NCBI GenBank assembly: GCA_011088215.1
Contig: JAALKD010000029.1
Coordinates: 8,636-40,813 of the forward strand
Source: Sphingomonadales bacterium
GTDB taxonomy: Bacteria; Pseudomonadota; Alphaproteobacteria; Sphingomonadales; Kordiimonadaceae
Length of the DNA stretch: 32,178 nucleotides
Direction of reading: 5' to 3'
Notes under the pieces: generated by a model
Told to the model about the DNA's origin: nothing
The model's input: only the letters and a program-made list of their open reading frames with translations
The model's database searches: none
Shown here: in pieces, positions 8,589 to 17,600 of the stretch
Numbering within the stretch: position 1 is the first letter of the stretch
How the letters are laid out: each line of letters starts with the position of its first letter
Made by a program: the position numbers and the translations under genes

Positions 8589-9779
8589 ATGTCTAGAATG
8601 CTTTCTCAGATTTGGACTGTTATTGTGATGAATGTACGCAGTTTGCCACAGCGCTTGTGGATGTCGCTGGCGGCGATTTTCGCGGTTGCAGTGGTGGTAG
8701 CGGTTTTACTGTCATTTCTAGCCATGTCGAACGGCTTTGACATTACGCTTTCGGGCACTGGTTCGGACGACGTTGCTATAGTAACCCGCAGTGGGTCGCA
8801 GTCTGAGCTCAATAGCGTAATTGGGCGCGACAGCGTCAATATTGTGTCCACGGCACCCGGTATTGCCGCAATGGAAAACGGTCAGCCATTTTATTCGGCA
8901 GAGTTGTATGTTGTTGTTGATGGTAGAAAGAAAAGCAGTGGCACAGAAGTTAATATTCCTATGCGCGGAATTTCAGCGACCGGCTTTGACCTTAGAAAAA
9001 ACGTATCCATAGCTGAAGGGCGCATGTTTGTACCCGGCACCAGCGAATTGATTGTCGGGCAGGGTGTACTTAACCAGTTTGATGGATTTGAGCTTGGTCA
9101 GGAAGTGAAATTTGGCAAAACCCGCTGGACTGTTGTCGGCGTATTTTCCACTGGGGGGTCGGCGTTTGAAAGTGAATTGTGGGCGGACGCCCGCATGGTT
9201 CAGGATCTATTTAATCGCGGTAACAGTTTCCAGACCATACGTATCAAGCTGGCGGAGCCCGGCAATATCGCTGGCATTGAAGCCATGATCGAAAGCGACC
9301 CGCGGCTTATTCTCGATGTGGACACAGAATCAGGCTATTTTGCTACACAAGGTAAAGCTCTGCAGGGTATTGTCATTTTTGGTTGGATTATCAGCATTGT
9401 CATGGGGCTCGGCGCGTTGGCTGGTGCGCTGAATACCATGTATACGTCTGTTGCGTCGCGCGCGGCTGAAATCGCGACATTACGGGCGATTGGTTTCAGT
9501 AATACATCAGCCTTTTTTGGCACATTAGTGGAGTCCATTGTTCTGTCGCTGATTGGTGGTGTGATAGGGGCACTGGTGTCCTATTCGTTCATGGACGGCC
9601 TTACAACGGCGACCATGGGTGCCAGTTTTACCCAGGTAGTGTTCACGTTCGAGCTTTCACCGCAGTTGTTCCAAAATGGCATTTTAATGGCGTTGGCAAT
9701 CGGTTTGATTGGTGGATTTTTCCCAGCATGGAGGGCAGCACGCGTGCCAGTTATCGTGGCGTTTCGTGGATCTATGTAG
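8589..9779 (+). CDS. ABC transporter permease, FtsX/MacB type (second of two)
   Basis: A 396-residue permease with the same plan as its upstream neighbour: N-terminal membrane segment (about 22-46), periplasmic MacB-like domain (about 48-258) and a C-terminal FtsX domain with three membrane segments (about 260-285, 313-337, 362-383). The cytoplasmic loop SRAAEIATLRAIGFSN matches the conserved coupling region. AGAGGACAGGA just before ATG 8589 gives a good ribosome site. It is the last gene of the efflux operon and converges on leuD with only 17 bp between stops, and no terminator-like hairpin is visible there. The two permeases differ clearly in sequence, so they are distinct subunits rather than a recent duplication. 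Confidence 0.87.
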   Translation: MSRMLSQIWTVIVMNVRSLPQRLWMSLAAIFAVAVVVAVLLSFLAMSNGFDITLSGTGSDDVAIVTRSGSQSELNSVIGRDSVNIVSTAPGIAAMENGQPFYSAELYVVVDGRKKSSGTEVNIPMRGISATGFDLRKNVSIAEGRMFVPGTSELIVGQGVLNQFDGFELGQEVKFGKTRWTVVGVFSTGGSAFESELWADARMVQDLFNRGNSFQTIRIKLAEPGNIAGIEAMIESDPRLILDVDTESGYFATQGKALQGIVIFGWIISIVMGLGALAGALNTMYTSVASRAAEIATLRAIGFSNTSAFFGTLVESIVLSLIGGVIGALVSYSFMDGLTTATMGASFTQVVFTFELSPQLFQNGILMALAIGLIGGFFPAWRAARVPVIVAFRGSM

Positions 9780-9796
9780 AAAGTTTGCTCGGGAAA

Positions 9797-10402
9797 TTAT
9801 TTGTTGACGATAAGCCGCGTTGCATTTGGATTGGCGCTTTCAAAAGCGCGAATTTTATGTGCCAGCTTCAGGGTGTCAAACGTTTCGTCCTTACCCTCAA
9901 TTAATGCGGTTTGGCAGGTTTGACCCATCTCAAATTCGAATATTTGCGTGGCGGCCTTGATGGTTTTCGCAGCGATATCAATGTTAAATTGTAGGGTTTC
10001 CAAATCGCCGGCGAATGCCAACAACTTATTTCGCACGGCCTTTGACACGATAAGTAACGCGAGGCCATTTTTGCGCGCATTGTCGTAAAAAATACCGCCG
10101 AAGTCGGTGCCGATAATAGCATCGACACCCAATTGTCTCAAGCCCCATACAGCATGTTCTCTGCTGGAACCGCAGCCAAAATTATCACCAACAACAAGAA
10201 TTGATGCATCGCGCCAATCAGCTGAATTCAGAACAAACTCGGGGCGCTTTTCGCCGCTTTCCGTGAAGCGCAGGTCGGCAAATGTGCCGTCCGCCAAGCC
10301 TTCGCGTGTGATGGTTTTTAGAAAGCGCTTGGGCATAATGACGTCTGTATCCACATTGGGCTGAGCGAAGGCTGCGGCTTTGCCTGAAATGATTGTTGCC
10401 AT
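9797..10402 (-). CDS. leuD: LeuD-like small subunit of an isopropylmalate-type dehydratase
   Basis: A 201-residue protein of the aconitase swivel-domain family, length normal for LeuD. Visible motifs: NVDTDVIMPKRFLK near the N-terminus and GDNFGCGSSREHAVWGLRQLG in the middle, which carries the substrate-contacting serine/arginine of the family, followed by IIGTDFGGIFYDNARKNGL. It pairs with the large subunit encoded five bases upstream (an AGGAAGG ribosome site lies at the end of that gene). In leucine biosynthesis the pair isomerises 2- to 3-isopropylmalate. Because the large subunit is atypical and no leuA or leuB is adjacent, a related hydro-lyase reaction on another 2-hydroxy acid is possible. 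Confidence 0.85.
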   Translation of the reverse strand: MATIISGKAAAFAQPNVDTDVIMPKRFLKTITREGLADGTFADLRFTESGEKRPEFVLNSADWRDASILVVGDNFGCGSSREHAVWGLRQLGVDAIIGTDFGGIFYDNARKNGLALLIVSKAVRNKLLAFAGDLETLQFNIDIAAKTIKAATQIFEFEMGQTCQTALIEGKDETFDTLKLAHKIRAFESANPNATRLIVNK

Positions 10403-10407
10403 GTCAG

Positions 10408-11802
10408 CTAACCTTCCTTCTCGGCAAAATCTCTTACGTCAGTGATGTGGCCCGCAATTGCTGCCGCAGCGACCATCGCTGGGCTCATAAGATGCGTGCG
10501 CGCACCTCTGCCCTGACGGCCTTCAAAATTACGGTTGGTCGACGAGGCCACCCGTTCGCCGTCCATCGCCACATCGTCGTTCATGGCAAGGCACATGGAA
10601 CAACCGCTTTCCGGTCGCCATTCAAATCCGGCTGTGCTGAATATTTTATCAAGTCCTTCGGCTTCGGCGCGAATGCGGGTTGCTGTTGAGCCCGGCACGA
10701 TAAGGGCGGTTACGCCGTCTGCGATCTTGCGTCCGGCAAGTATTTTGGCGGCGGCGCGCAGGTCTTCAATTCGACTATTGGTACATGACCCAATGAAGGC
10801 CATATCAATCTGTAGGCCCTTGAGAGGTTGCCCTTCATGCAGTCCCATATAGCCGAGGGAACGCGTAAGCGCTTGTTTAGCTGCGGGTGTTGCCATGTCG
10901 ACTTCGCTTGGCAGGTTGCTACCAATCGGTAAAGTTTGATCCGGGCTGGTGCCCCAACTAACCAGTGGGCTGATGTCTGCGCCGTTAATAACTACTTCGC
11001 GGTCAAAGCTGGCATCAGCGTCGGATGTCCAGTCAGAAACACTAAATCGATGGCTGCCGCTATGGGCTTTATTTCGGCACGCTGCTTCGGTTAACGCGTC
11101 GGCGGCAATTAGCGCTGCCCGCGCACCCAGTTCAACCGCCATGTTGCAGATGGTCATGCGGCCGGCCATATCCTGCGCTGTGATTGTCGAGCCAGCGAAT
11201 TCAACCGCGTAACCGTTGGCGGCACCCGCGCCTACGGTCTTAATAACCTGCATAATAATGTCTTTGGCGGTGACGCCCGGTGCAGTGCCACCGTCCACTA
11301 TCACACGCATTGATTTCAGCCGCTGATATCGCAGCGTTTGGCTGGCCAGCACATGCTCAACTTCCGAGGTTCCGATGCCGAAACCAAGCGCTCCGTACGC
11401 GCCGTATGTTGTTGTATGGCTGTCGCCGCAGGCAATCAACATGCCCGGCGCAACCAGGCCTTGTTCAGGCACCACAACATGTTCGATACCTTGGCGAGGG
11501 TCACCAAGACCATATAGTGCGATGTCATGTTTATCGCAGTTTTTGGTCAGGTTGCTAATCAGTAATTTTGAAGCCTCGTCCGGACCTTCGCGCCGCCGGG
11601 TGCCGTTGACATGATCAACCACAGACAAATGCGCGCCCGGTCGCCATACTTTCAGGCCTTTCGCCTCCAGGCCGGAAAATGCCTGCGGGCTGGTGTATTC
11701 ATTCATGATGTGGAAATCCACATAGACCAATAAGTCGCCGCCAGGCAAGTCGCAGACTTTGTGGGCGTCAACCAACTTGTCGTAGAGCGTGCGTGCGGTC
11801 AT
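10408..11802 (-). CDS. leuC: LeuC-like large subunit of an isopropylmalate-type dehydratase (atypical)
   Basis: A 464-residue aconitase-superfamily protein. The three 4Fe-4S ligands are present: C340 in GSCTNSR, and C401 and C404 in GCSMC, close to the usual LeuC positions. CGDSHTTTYGAYGALGFGIGTSE is also standard. The N-terminal substrate region departs from biosynthetic LeuC: DFHIMNEYTSPQAF replaces the usual DRHLVHEVTSPQAF, and VDHVNGT replaces the usual DHNVPT. It overlaps the upstream hydrolase gene by four bases (ATGA) and is followed by leuD. A heterodimer with LeuD and an iron-sulfur cluster is expected from the family. Biosynthetic leucine function is possible, but the changes and the operon suggest a second, catabolic-type dehydratase. 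Confidence 0.82.
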   Translation of the reverse strand: MTARTLYDKLVDAHKVCDLPGGDLLVYVDFHIMNEYTSPQAFSGLEAKGLKVWRPGAHLSVVDHVNGTRRREGPDEASKLLISNLTKNCDKHDIALYGLGDPRQGIEHVVVPEQGLVAPGMLIACGDSHTTTYGAYGALGFGIGTSEVEHVLASQTLRYQRLKSMRVIVDGGTAPGVTAKDIIMQVIKTVGAGAANGYAVEFAGSTITAQDMAGRMTICNMAVELGARAALIAADALTEAACRNKAHSGSHRFSVSDWTSDADASFDREVVINGADISPLVSWGTSPDQTLPIGSNLPSEVDMATPAAKQALTRSLGYMGLHEGQPLKGLQIDMAFIGSCTNSRIEDLRAAAKILAGRKIADGVTALIVPGSTATRIRAEAEGLDKIFSTAGFEWRPESGCSMCLAMNDDVAMDGERVASSTNRNFEGRQGRGARTHLMSPAMVAAAAIAGHITDVRDFAEKEG

Positions 11803-12695
11803 GTGGTTGCCCCGTCTATGTGTTGGCCGAAAAAGCTAACCAGTTTCTCGATAATTTGTTCGGGTATTTCTTCGGCCATATAGTGGCCGCAGTCAAGCGC
11901 ATGACCGACTACATTTGTGGCACGACTTCTCCACAGTTCCATAGGCTCGAAACATTTTTCAATCGCGCCGCGCTTGGCCCATAACACTTGAAGCGGTGTT
12001 TCCATCTTGCGACTGCCATCCGCATTATCATGGTCGATGTCAATGGTGCGGGCCGCGCGGTAGTCCTCGCAGGATGCATGGATCATCGCGGGATCGTTGA
12101 ATGCGGCCAGATATTCGCTGAGTGCGTCCGGATCAAATGGATTGCCGCCCGCCTGGTTAAAACATTTAAGTTTCCAGAACGCTTGGGGGTCTTTGCCGAT
12201 AATATCTTCCGGGATCGGCGCGTTTTGGGTCTGCAGGAACCAATGCCAGTAAGCCTGAGCAAAGGCAGCAGTAGTGTTGGCGTACATTTCGCGGGTTGGG
12301 GCGATGTCCAATAACGTCATGGCAACCACCTGAGCGGGGCTGTCGAGTGCCAAACGATGAGCAACCCTCGCACCGCGATCGTGGGCGGCGACAAAAAAGC
12401 GGTCATGTCCCAAATCTCTCATTACCTTGACCATATCTGCAGCCATCACGCGTTTCGAATAGGGCATATGGTCAGCAGTTGAGGACGGCTTGTCTGAATG
12501 GCCATATCCGCGTAAGTCGGGACAGACTACCTGAAAGTTTTTTGCCATTGCCGGGGCCACTTTGTGCCACATGGCGGAGGTTTGGGGATTGCCGTGCAGC
12601 ATTAGAAGTGCGGGCGCGGCTGATGGCCCAGTCCGGCGCAGAAAAATATCCGCGCCTACACCGCCCAAAACCTCTTCAGTAAACCCCTCGAACAT
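11799..12695 (-). CDS. Alpha/beta-hydrolase, fluoroacetate/haloacetate dehalogenase-like
   Basis: A 298-residue soluble alpha/beta-hydrolase. Seen: oxyanion HGNPQ (34-38), DLRGYGHSDKP (60-70), nucleophile D106 in HDRGAR, acid D130 in LLDIAPT and base H271 in DCGHYMAEE. The carboxylate- and halide-binding residues known from fluoroacetate dehalogenase are also present at matching spacing: R107, R110, H151 and W152 in YWHW, and Y212. That family replaces the halogen of 2-haloacids with hydroxyl through an aspartyl ester. The residue set strongly suggests dehalogenase-type chemistry, although related hydrolases of unknown substrate share the fold. GAGGTGG a few bases upstream supports ATG 12695. 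It is the first gene of an operon with the leuCD-like pair. Confidence 0.82.
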   Translation of the reverse strand: MFEGFTEEVLGGVGADIFLRRTGPSAAPALLMLHGNPQTSAMWHKVAPAMAKNFQVVCPDLRGYGHSDKPSSTADHMPYSKRVMAADMVKVMRDLGHDRFFVAAHDRGARVAHRLALDSPAQVVAMTLLDIAPTREMYANTTAAFAQAYWHWFLQTQNAPIPEDIIGKDPQAFWKLKCFNQAGGNPFDPDALSEYLAAFNDPAMIHASCEDYRAARTIDIDHDNADGSRKMETPLQVLWAKRGAIEKCFEPMELWRSRATNVVGHALDCGHYMAEEIPEQIIEKLVSFFGQHIDGATT

Positions 12696-12828
12696 CAGAC
12701 CACCTCGTTTAACGTGTTAATTTGCACAGTTAAGCCCGTTGTTGCGACAGTTATTTTGCCGATTAACGCAAGAATTTACGTTTGGGTGGCAGCATTCTAA
12801 CTAAACTAAAGCCCTAGCATCGGCTTTC

Positions 12829-12856
12829 TTGTGTAATTTGTCTGCTTGGCTATACT
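12829..12856 (+). promoter_or_regulatory. Promoter candidate for the propeller-amidohydrolase gene
   Basis: TTGTGT (12829-12834) and TATACT (12851-12856) are separated by 16 bp in the 195-bp divergent region between the hydrolase-leuCD operon and the large amidohydrolase. Transcription would start near 12863, which rules out the TTG at 12846 as the gene start and favours 12891 or 12930. No clear promoter was found for the leftward operon. Confidence 0.45.
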
Positions 12857-12890
12857 TCACTTGGGGAATATCGGGGGAGTTAGGTCACAA

Positions 12891-15800
12891 ATGCTTCGCC
12901 GTTTGGTTCAAATGTTGCGGGGTTTTGTCATGAAAAATTTCAATAAAACACTGGGTTCTGTTGGGTTGTTAATAGCAGCGCAAATGCTGGTGCCTACGTT
13001 GGCGGTGCGCGCTGAAGCACCTGATGCCTCAGCTGAAAAGTGGGATACAACAATTGCCCGCGGGCAAACGCGCCAAATTTCTTTCACGACCGAAGAGGGC
13101 ACTTTCACGTCGGTGGACGTGTCGCCGGACGGTCAGTGGCTGGTGTTCGACCTGTTGGCGCATGTATATCGGATGCCAATATCTGGCGGCGAAGCCACCA
13201 GCTTGACGCAGGACAGTGGCGTTGCTACCAATTATCACCCGCGTTTTTCTCCGGATGGTAGTTCAATCGCTTTTATTTCTGACCGCAGCGGCCAGGATAA
13301 TTTATGGGTGATGGATGCAGACGGCGGCAACCCCAGGCAAGTTTCCAAGGATTTGAATGCGCGCTTTTTAACCCCAACCTGGAGCGCAGACAGCAATTAC
13401 ATATACACACGCAAGCGCGGTATGCCTATGTTTGGCTCTCGGCCTGATGTTGGTATTTGGATGTTCCACAAAGACGGTGGCAAAGGCATCGAACTTGTTG
13501 GCCGCGAAGAAACCGGGGCCGCGTGGCCCAGCCCGTCAGCAGACGGTAAATGGTTGTATTTTCACAAACGCACCAGCTCTGGAACCACATGGGGCCACTG
13601 GAATTCGTTAGCCGGTGAAATTCAGGTTAGTCGTTTGAGCCTGGAAACTGGTGACGTGACAAGCGTTAGTCACGGTTTCAATCAACAACAGTCGCGTTTT
13701 TCTAGCGGCGGTGCTGCCGCGCCGGAAATATCGCCTGACGGTAAGCTGATGACATTTATTCGCCGCATCCCTGATGGGACAGTGTCTCACAAAGGTCAAA
13801 AATTTGGCCCGCGTACCGCGCTATGGCTCCGTGATCTGGAAACCGGCACCGAGCGAATTTTGATGGATCCTGTGACCCAGGACATGGTCGAAGGCATGAA
13901 AACCCTTCGTATATTGCCTGGCTATAGTTTCGCACCTGACGGAAAATCAGTTATTCTCAGCCAAGGCGGAAAAATACGGCGGGTTGATGTAGCAAGCGGT
14001 GCGGTATCGACCATTCCGTTTTCGGCTAAAGTTGAGCGGACAATCTCCGAGCAAGCCTATAAGGGTTTTCGGATCACCGATGATCCATTTCAATCCAAAT
14101 TTATGCGCTGGACGGCTGCATCACCGGACGGCACCAAGCTCGCGTTTCAGGCGGTTGGTAAAATCTGGATACAGGATCTACCGAACGGAACGCCCAAGCG
14201 GTTAACTCGCGATAGTTTTGCACCATTTGAATTTGCCCCTAGCTGGTCGCCCGATGGTCGTACCATTGCCTTTACCACATGGGATGATCTGGAGCGAGGT
14301 CAGGTCTGGACGGTGAGATCAACCGGTGGTAGGCCCAAGCAAATAACGACCCAGGCCAGCGAATATATTCATCCGGACTGGAGCGCTGACGGCAAAATGC
14401 TGGTGGTGGTCAAGAGCGGTAATGCAAACGCACGCGGGCGGGAAGTAACTCATAACCCTTATTGGGATGTGGTCCGCATGGATGCAAACGGCGACAACGC
14501 CGTTGCCGTTGGTCGGATTGATTATAGTGACCGGTTCGGTCGCGGTCGCGGGCAATTGCCGCGCCCATTATGGGGACCGGATGGCCGGATTTTTTATCTT
14601 GAGGGTGTTAAAGGATCGAGGTCAGGATTAGGCAAAGAAGCCTTTTCTTTGCACGGCGATGAATATGCAGAAGGCGATGGACCAGTAGGATATTCTCAGT
14701 TGGTTTCTGTACCTATGATTCCTTCAATAGACCCGCCACGAATACATGCCCGCTTTGATTTTGCTGATGAAGCTGTGATTGCGCCTAATGGCAGTCATGT
14801 TGCTTTTCTTGAAGGCGATAATGTTTATCTTTCGCCGCTGCCGTACGAACAGGCGAGGGCAAAACCCGTTTTGATTAGTAAGACTGCCGGGCGGGGTGTT
14901 TTGCCCGTTAAGCAGCTTTCAAAAACTGGCGGTTTGTTTCCTAATTGGCGCGATGACAGCACGCTGGAGTTTGGTTCGGCATCTACATATTATGCTCATA
15001 ACGTTGCCTCGGGTGATACCAGTGAGACTGCTTTGTCGCTGACGGTGAATAAGCGCATTCCAGATGGATCTGCGGCTTTCACCAACGCTCGTATCATTAC
15101 GATGCGCGGGAAAGAGGTCCTTGAAGGAGCAACAATTGTGGTTAGTGGTCGCCGCATCACTTGCGTCGGCACCTGTGATACCAGCGATGTTGACCGCGTG
15201 ATTGATGCTACCGATTCGACCATTATCCCTGGCTTTGTCGACATGCACGCTCACCATTTCCGAGACTATCGGGGCATTGTACCAGCGCGTGGGTACGAAA
15301 CAGCTATTTATACCGCTTACGGCGTTACCACAGCGCTTGATAACGCCGTGGCGGCGCAGAATGTGTTTTCCGCTGCTGAGCTGATTGCCGCAGGTAAGGT
15401 TATTGGGCCGCGCACATATTCGGCCGGTGGCCCGCTTTATAATCGCGATGATGCGAGAACAAACCGTCTCACGAGCTATAAGGTTGCTGAAGACAATATC
15501 AAGCGGCTGAAATCGTGGGGTGCGGTCATGGCAAAACAATATTTCAGCCGCGACGCGATCAGCGTCAGTGGGTCAGTGATATTGCCCGTAAAGAAGGAGT
15601 GATGGTGACTTCGGAGGGCTCAGATCTTGCTTATAATCTGGGTATGATTATGGACGGGCAAACCGGGTTCGAACATCCGATGAGCTATGCGCCTCTATAT
15701 AGCGACGCTGCTAAGTTCTTTGGTCAGGCCAAAGCGGTTTATTCGCCCACCTTTGTTGTGGGTGGACCGGGTGCCTGGAATGAGGAATATTTCTGGGGTG

Positions 15801-16345
15801 AAACAAATGTCTGGCAGGATGCGAAGCAGCGCAAATGGTTGCCGTGGCGCCAACTGGTGCCTAACACCCGGCGCCCTATCAAGCGTCCAGATACAGACTA
15901 TAGCTTCCCGATGATAGCACAGGGCCTCGCTGACGTAATTGCCAACGGAGGCTACGGAGCGATCGGTTCACACGGTCAGCAGCACGGTATTGGTTCGCAC
16001 TGGGAAACCTGGATGGTGGCTAGCGCCATGGGACCGCACGCTGCGCTTGATGTCGCAACGCGCCATGGTGCGCATTTTCTCGGGGCCAGCGACGATATTG
16101 GCAGTTTGGAAGTGGGTAAACTCGCCGACATGGTGATTTTGAAGTCGAATCCGCTGGATGATATTCGCAACACGCTGGATATCGGACAGGTGATGCAGGG
16201 CGGTGTGCTCCGTGACGGTGAAACACTCGATGAGATGTGGCCTAACAGTAAGCCGTTCGGCCCTAAACCTTGGGATAACCCGATATTTACCGCGGCGATG
16301 ACCGCAAGGCCGATCATCACGACGGAAAGTAGTAGCGGGTGTTAA
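12891..16345 (+). pseudogene. Exported TolB-like beta-propeller/amidohydrolase protein, interrupted by a frameshift at about 15543
   Basis: Two frames together encode a protein of about 1150 residues. It opens with a signal peptide (hydrophobic LGSVGLLIAAQMLV, then VRAEA). Next comes a propeller region with repeated PDM/TolB-type blades such as SPDGQWLVFD, SPDGSSIAFISD and SPDGRTIAFTT, up to about residue 690, followed by an amidohydrolase domain with MHAHHF metal ligands. The first frame ends at 15602. The second picks up with QPRRDQRQW and carries FEHP, GSHGQQHGIGSHWE and KLADMVI to 16345. Adding one base in the TTT run at 15543-15545 restores KQY-F-QPRRDQRQW. Starts at 12891 (GGGGGAG upstream) or 12930 both keep the signal peptide. 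Relatives are large periplasmic or outer-surface hydrolases of unknown substrate. Decay or sequencing error cannot be separated here. Confidence 0.85.
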
Positions 16346-16390
16346 CCGATCTCAACAATGTCGGTTTTCACATTATCGGATAATCTGCCG

Positions 16391-16419
16391 TTGGCAGCGA
16401 GGAGCAACTTGGGTAATAT
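16391..16419 (+). promoter_or_regulatory. Promoter candidate for frmA-frmB
   Basis: TTGGCA (16391-16396) and TAATAT (16414-16419) lie exactly 17 bp apart. The -35 box matches consensus at five of six bases and the -10 box at four. The spacer contains the left arm of a perfect inverted repeat, and the -10 box lies in its loop, so transcription would begin inside the right arm, about 48 bp before the frmA start. Confidence 0.45.
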
Positions 16420-16437
16420 TCATCCAAGTTGCTCTTT
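16402..16437. terminator. Perfect 11-bp inverted repeat: terminator or operator
   Basis: GAGCAACTTGG (16402-16412) is repeated exactly as its reverse complement CCAAGTTGCTC (16424-16434), with an 11-base loop, and TTT follows. Two inner wobble/AT pairs could extend the stem. It lies 57 bp after the amidohydrolase stop and 40 bp before frmA. As RNA it could be a rho-independent terminator for the upstream gene, though the T-run is short. As DNA the arm centres are 22 bp apart, two helical turns, which suits a dimeric regulator, and a promoter candidate overlaps it. Confidence 0.6.
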
Positions 16438-16473
16438 GCATTCCAATTACATACTCAAATAGAGATTAAACCT

Positions 16474-17583
16474 ATGAAAACACGTGCTGCTGTTGCCTTC
16501 GAAGCAAAAAAACCTCTGGAAATTGTTGAGCTTGATTTGGAAGGTCCGCGCGCGGGTGAGGTGTTGGTGGAAATAATGACTACAGGCATTTGTCACACCG
16601 ATGCATACACACTCGGCGGTTTTGATAGTGAAGGTTTGTTTCCCAGTGTTTTAGGGCACGAGGGAGCGGGGGTTGTTCGCGAAGTTGGCGCAGGTGTGAC
16701 CAGTGTCGTGCCCGGTGACCATGTGATACCGCTATATGTTCCGGAATGCAGGCACTGCAAGTCTTGTTTGTCCGGGAAAACCAATCTTTGTACCGCCATA
16801 CGGGCCACGCAAGGGCAGGGTTTAATGCCTGATGGCACGACGCGCTTCAGCTATAAAGGGCAGCCGATTTTCCATTACATGGGGTGTTCAACATTCTCAA
16901 ACTATACTGTTGTGCCGGAAATTGCCGTAGCCAAAATTCGAGATGACGCCCCGTTTAATTCCGCCTGCTATGTGGGTTGTGGGGTCACTACCGGCGTTGG
17001 TGCTGTTGTCAATACGGCCAAGGTGGAACCAGGCTCGAACGTTGTTGTGTTTGGTTTGGGCGGTATTGGTCTGAACGTGGTTCAGGCTGCACGCATGGTG
17101 GGAGCAAACAGGATTGTCGGCGTTGACCTCAACAATGATAAGGCTGATTGGGGCACCAAGTTTGGTATGACTGATTTCGTTAATCCAAGCGAGATTGACG
17201 GTGATATCGTTGAACATTTGGTGGCGCTCACGGATGGCGGTGCCGATTATACATTTGATTGCACTGGCAACACGACCGTAATGCGCCAGGCGCTGGAAGC
17301 TTGTCACCGTGGTTGGGGCGTTTCGGTGGTGATCGGTGTTGCTGATGCGGGTAAGGAAATTTCTACCCGCCCATTCCAACTGGTAACTGGGCGCACATGG
17401 AAAGGTACCGCATTTGGTGGAGCCAAAGGTCGTACTGATGTACCCAAAATCATAGATTGGTATATGAACGGCAAGATCGAAATTGATCCGATGATCACCC
17501 ATGTGTTGAGTCTTGAAGAAATCAACAAAGGTTTTGACTTGATGCACGAAGGCAAGTCCATTCGTAGTGTTGTCGTCTATTAA
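16474..17583 (+). CDS. frmA: S-(hydroxymethyl)glutathione dehydrogenase (class III alcohol dehydrogenase)
   Basis: A 369-residue zinc-dependent dehydrogenase that oxidises S-hydroxymethylglutathione, formed from formaldehyde and glutathione, to S-formylglutathione with NAD+. Catalytic zinc ligands C40 (GICHTDAY), H62-E63 (GHEGAG) and C173 (VGCGVTTG) are present, as are the four structural zinc cysteines 92, 95, 98 and 106. The Rossmann motif [11 protein letters not shown] follows at about 198-208. Length and motifs fit class III ADH closely. ATG 16474 is chosen because it begins the family-typical [17 protein letters not shown]. An upstream TTG-type extension to 16429 would run through the inverted repeat. 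The S-formylglutathione hydrolase gene follows 17 bp later, making the classical detoxification pair. Confidence 0.95.
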   Translation: MKTRAAVAFEAKKPLEIVELDLEGPRAGEVLVEIMTTGICHTDAYTLGGFDSEGLFPSVLGHEGAGVVREVGAGVTSVVPGDHVIPLYVPECRHCKSCLSGKTNLCTAIRATQGQGLMPDGTTRFSYKGQPIFHYMGCSTFSNYTVVPEIAVAKIRDDAPFNSACYVGCGVTTGVGAVVNTAKVEPGSNVVVFGLGGIGLNVVQAARMVGANRIVGVDLNNDKADWGTKFGMTDFVNPSEIDGDIVEHLVALTDGGADYTFDCTGNTTVMRQALEACHRGWGVSVVIGVADAGKEISTRPFQLVTGRTWKGTAFGGAKGRTDVPKIIDWYMNGKIEIDPMITHVLSLEEINKGFDLMHEGKSIRSVVVY

Positions 17584-17600
17584 ATCGGGAATTAAAGTTA

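Noticed and set aside
12846..12890. Upstream TTG start for the propeller-amidohydrolase
   Set aside because: It falls inside the -10 region of the best promoter candidate and would place 28 non-signal residues before the signal peptide.
16429..16473. Upstream start for frmA
   Set aside because: The extension would begin inside the inverted repeat and adds residues not found in class III alcohol dehydrogenases. ATG 16474 gives the family N-terminus.
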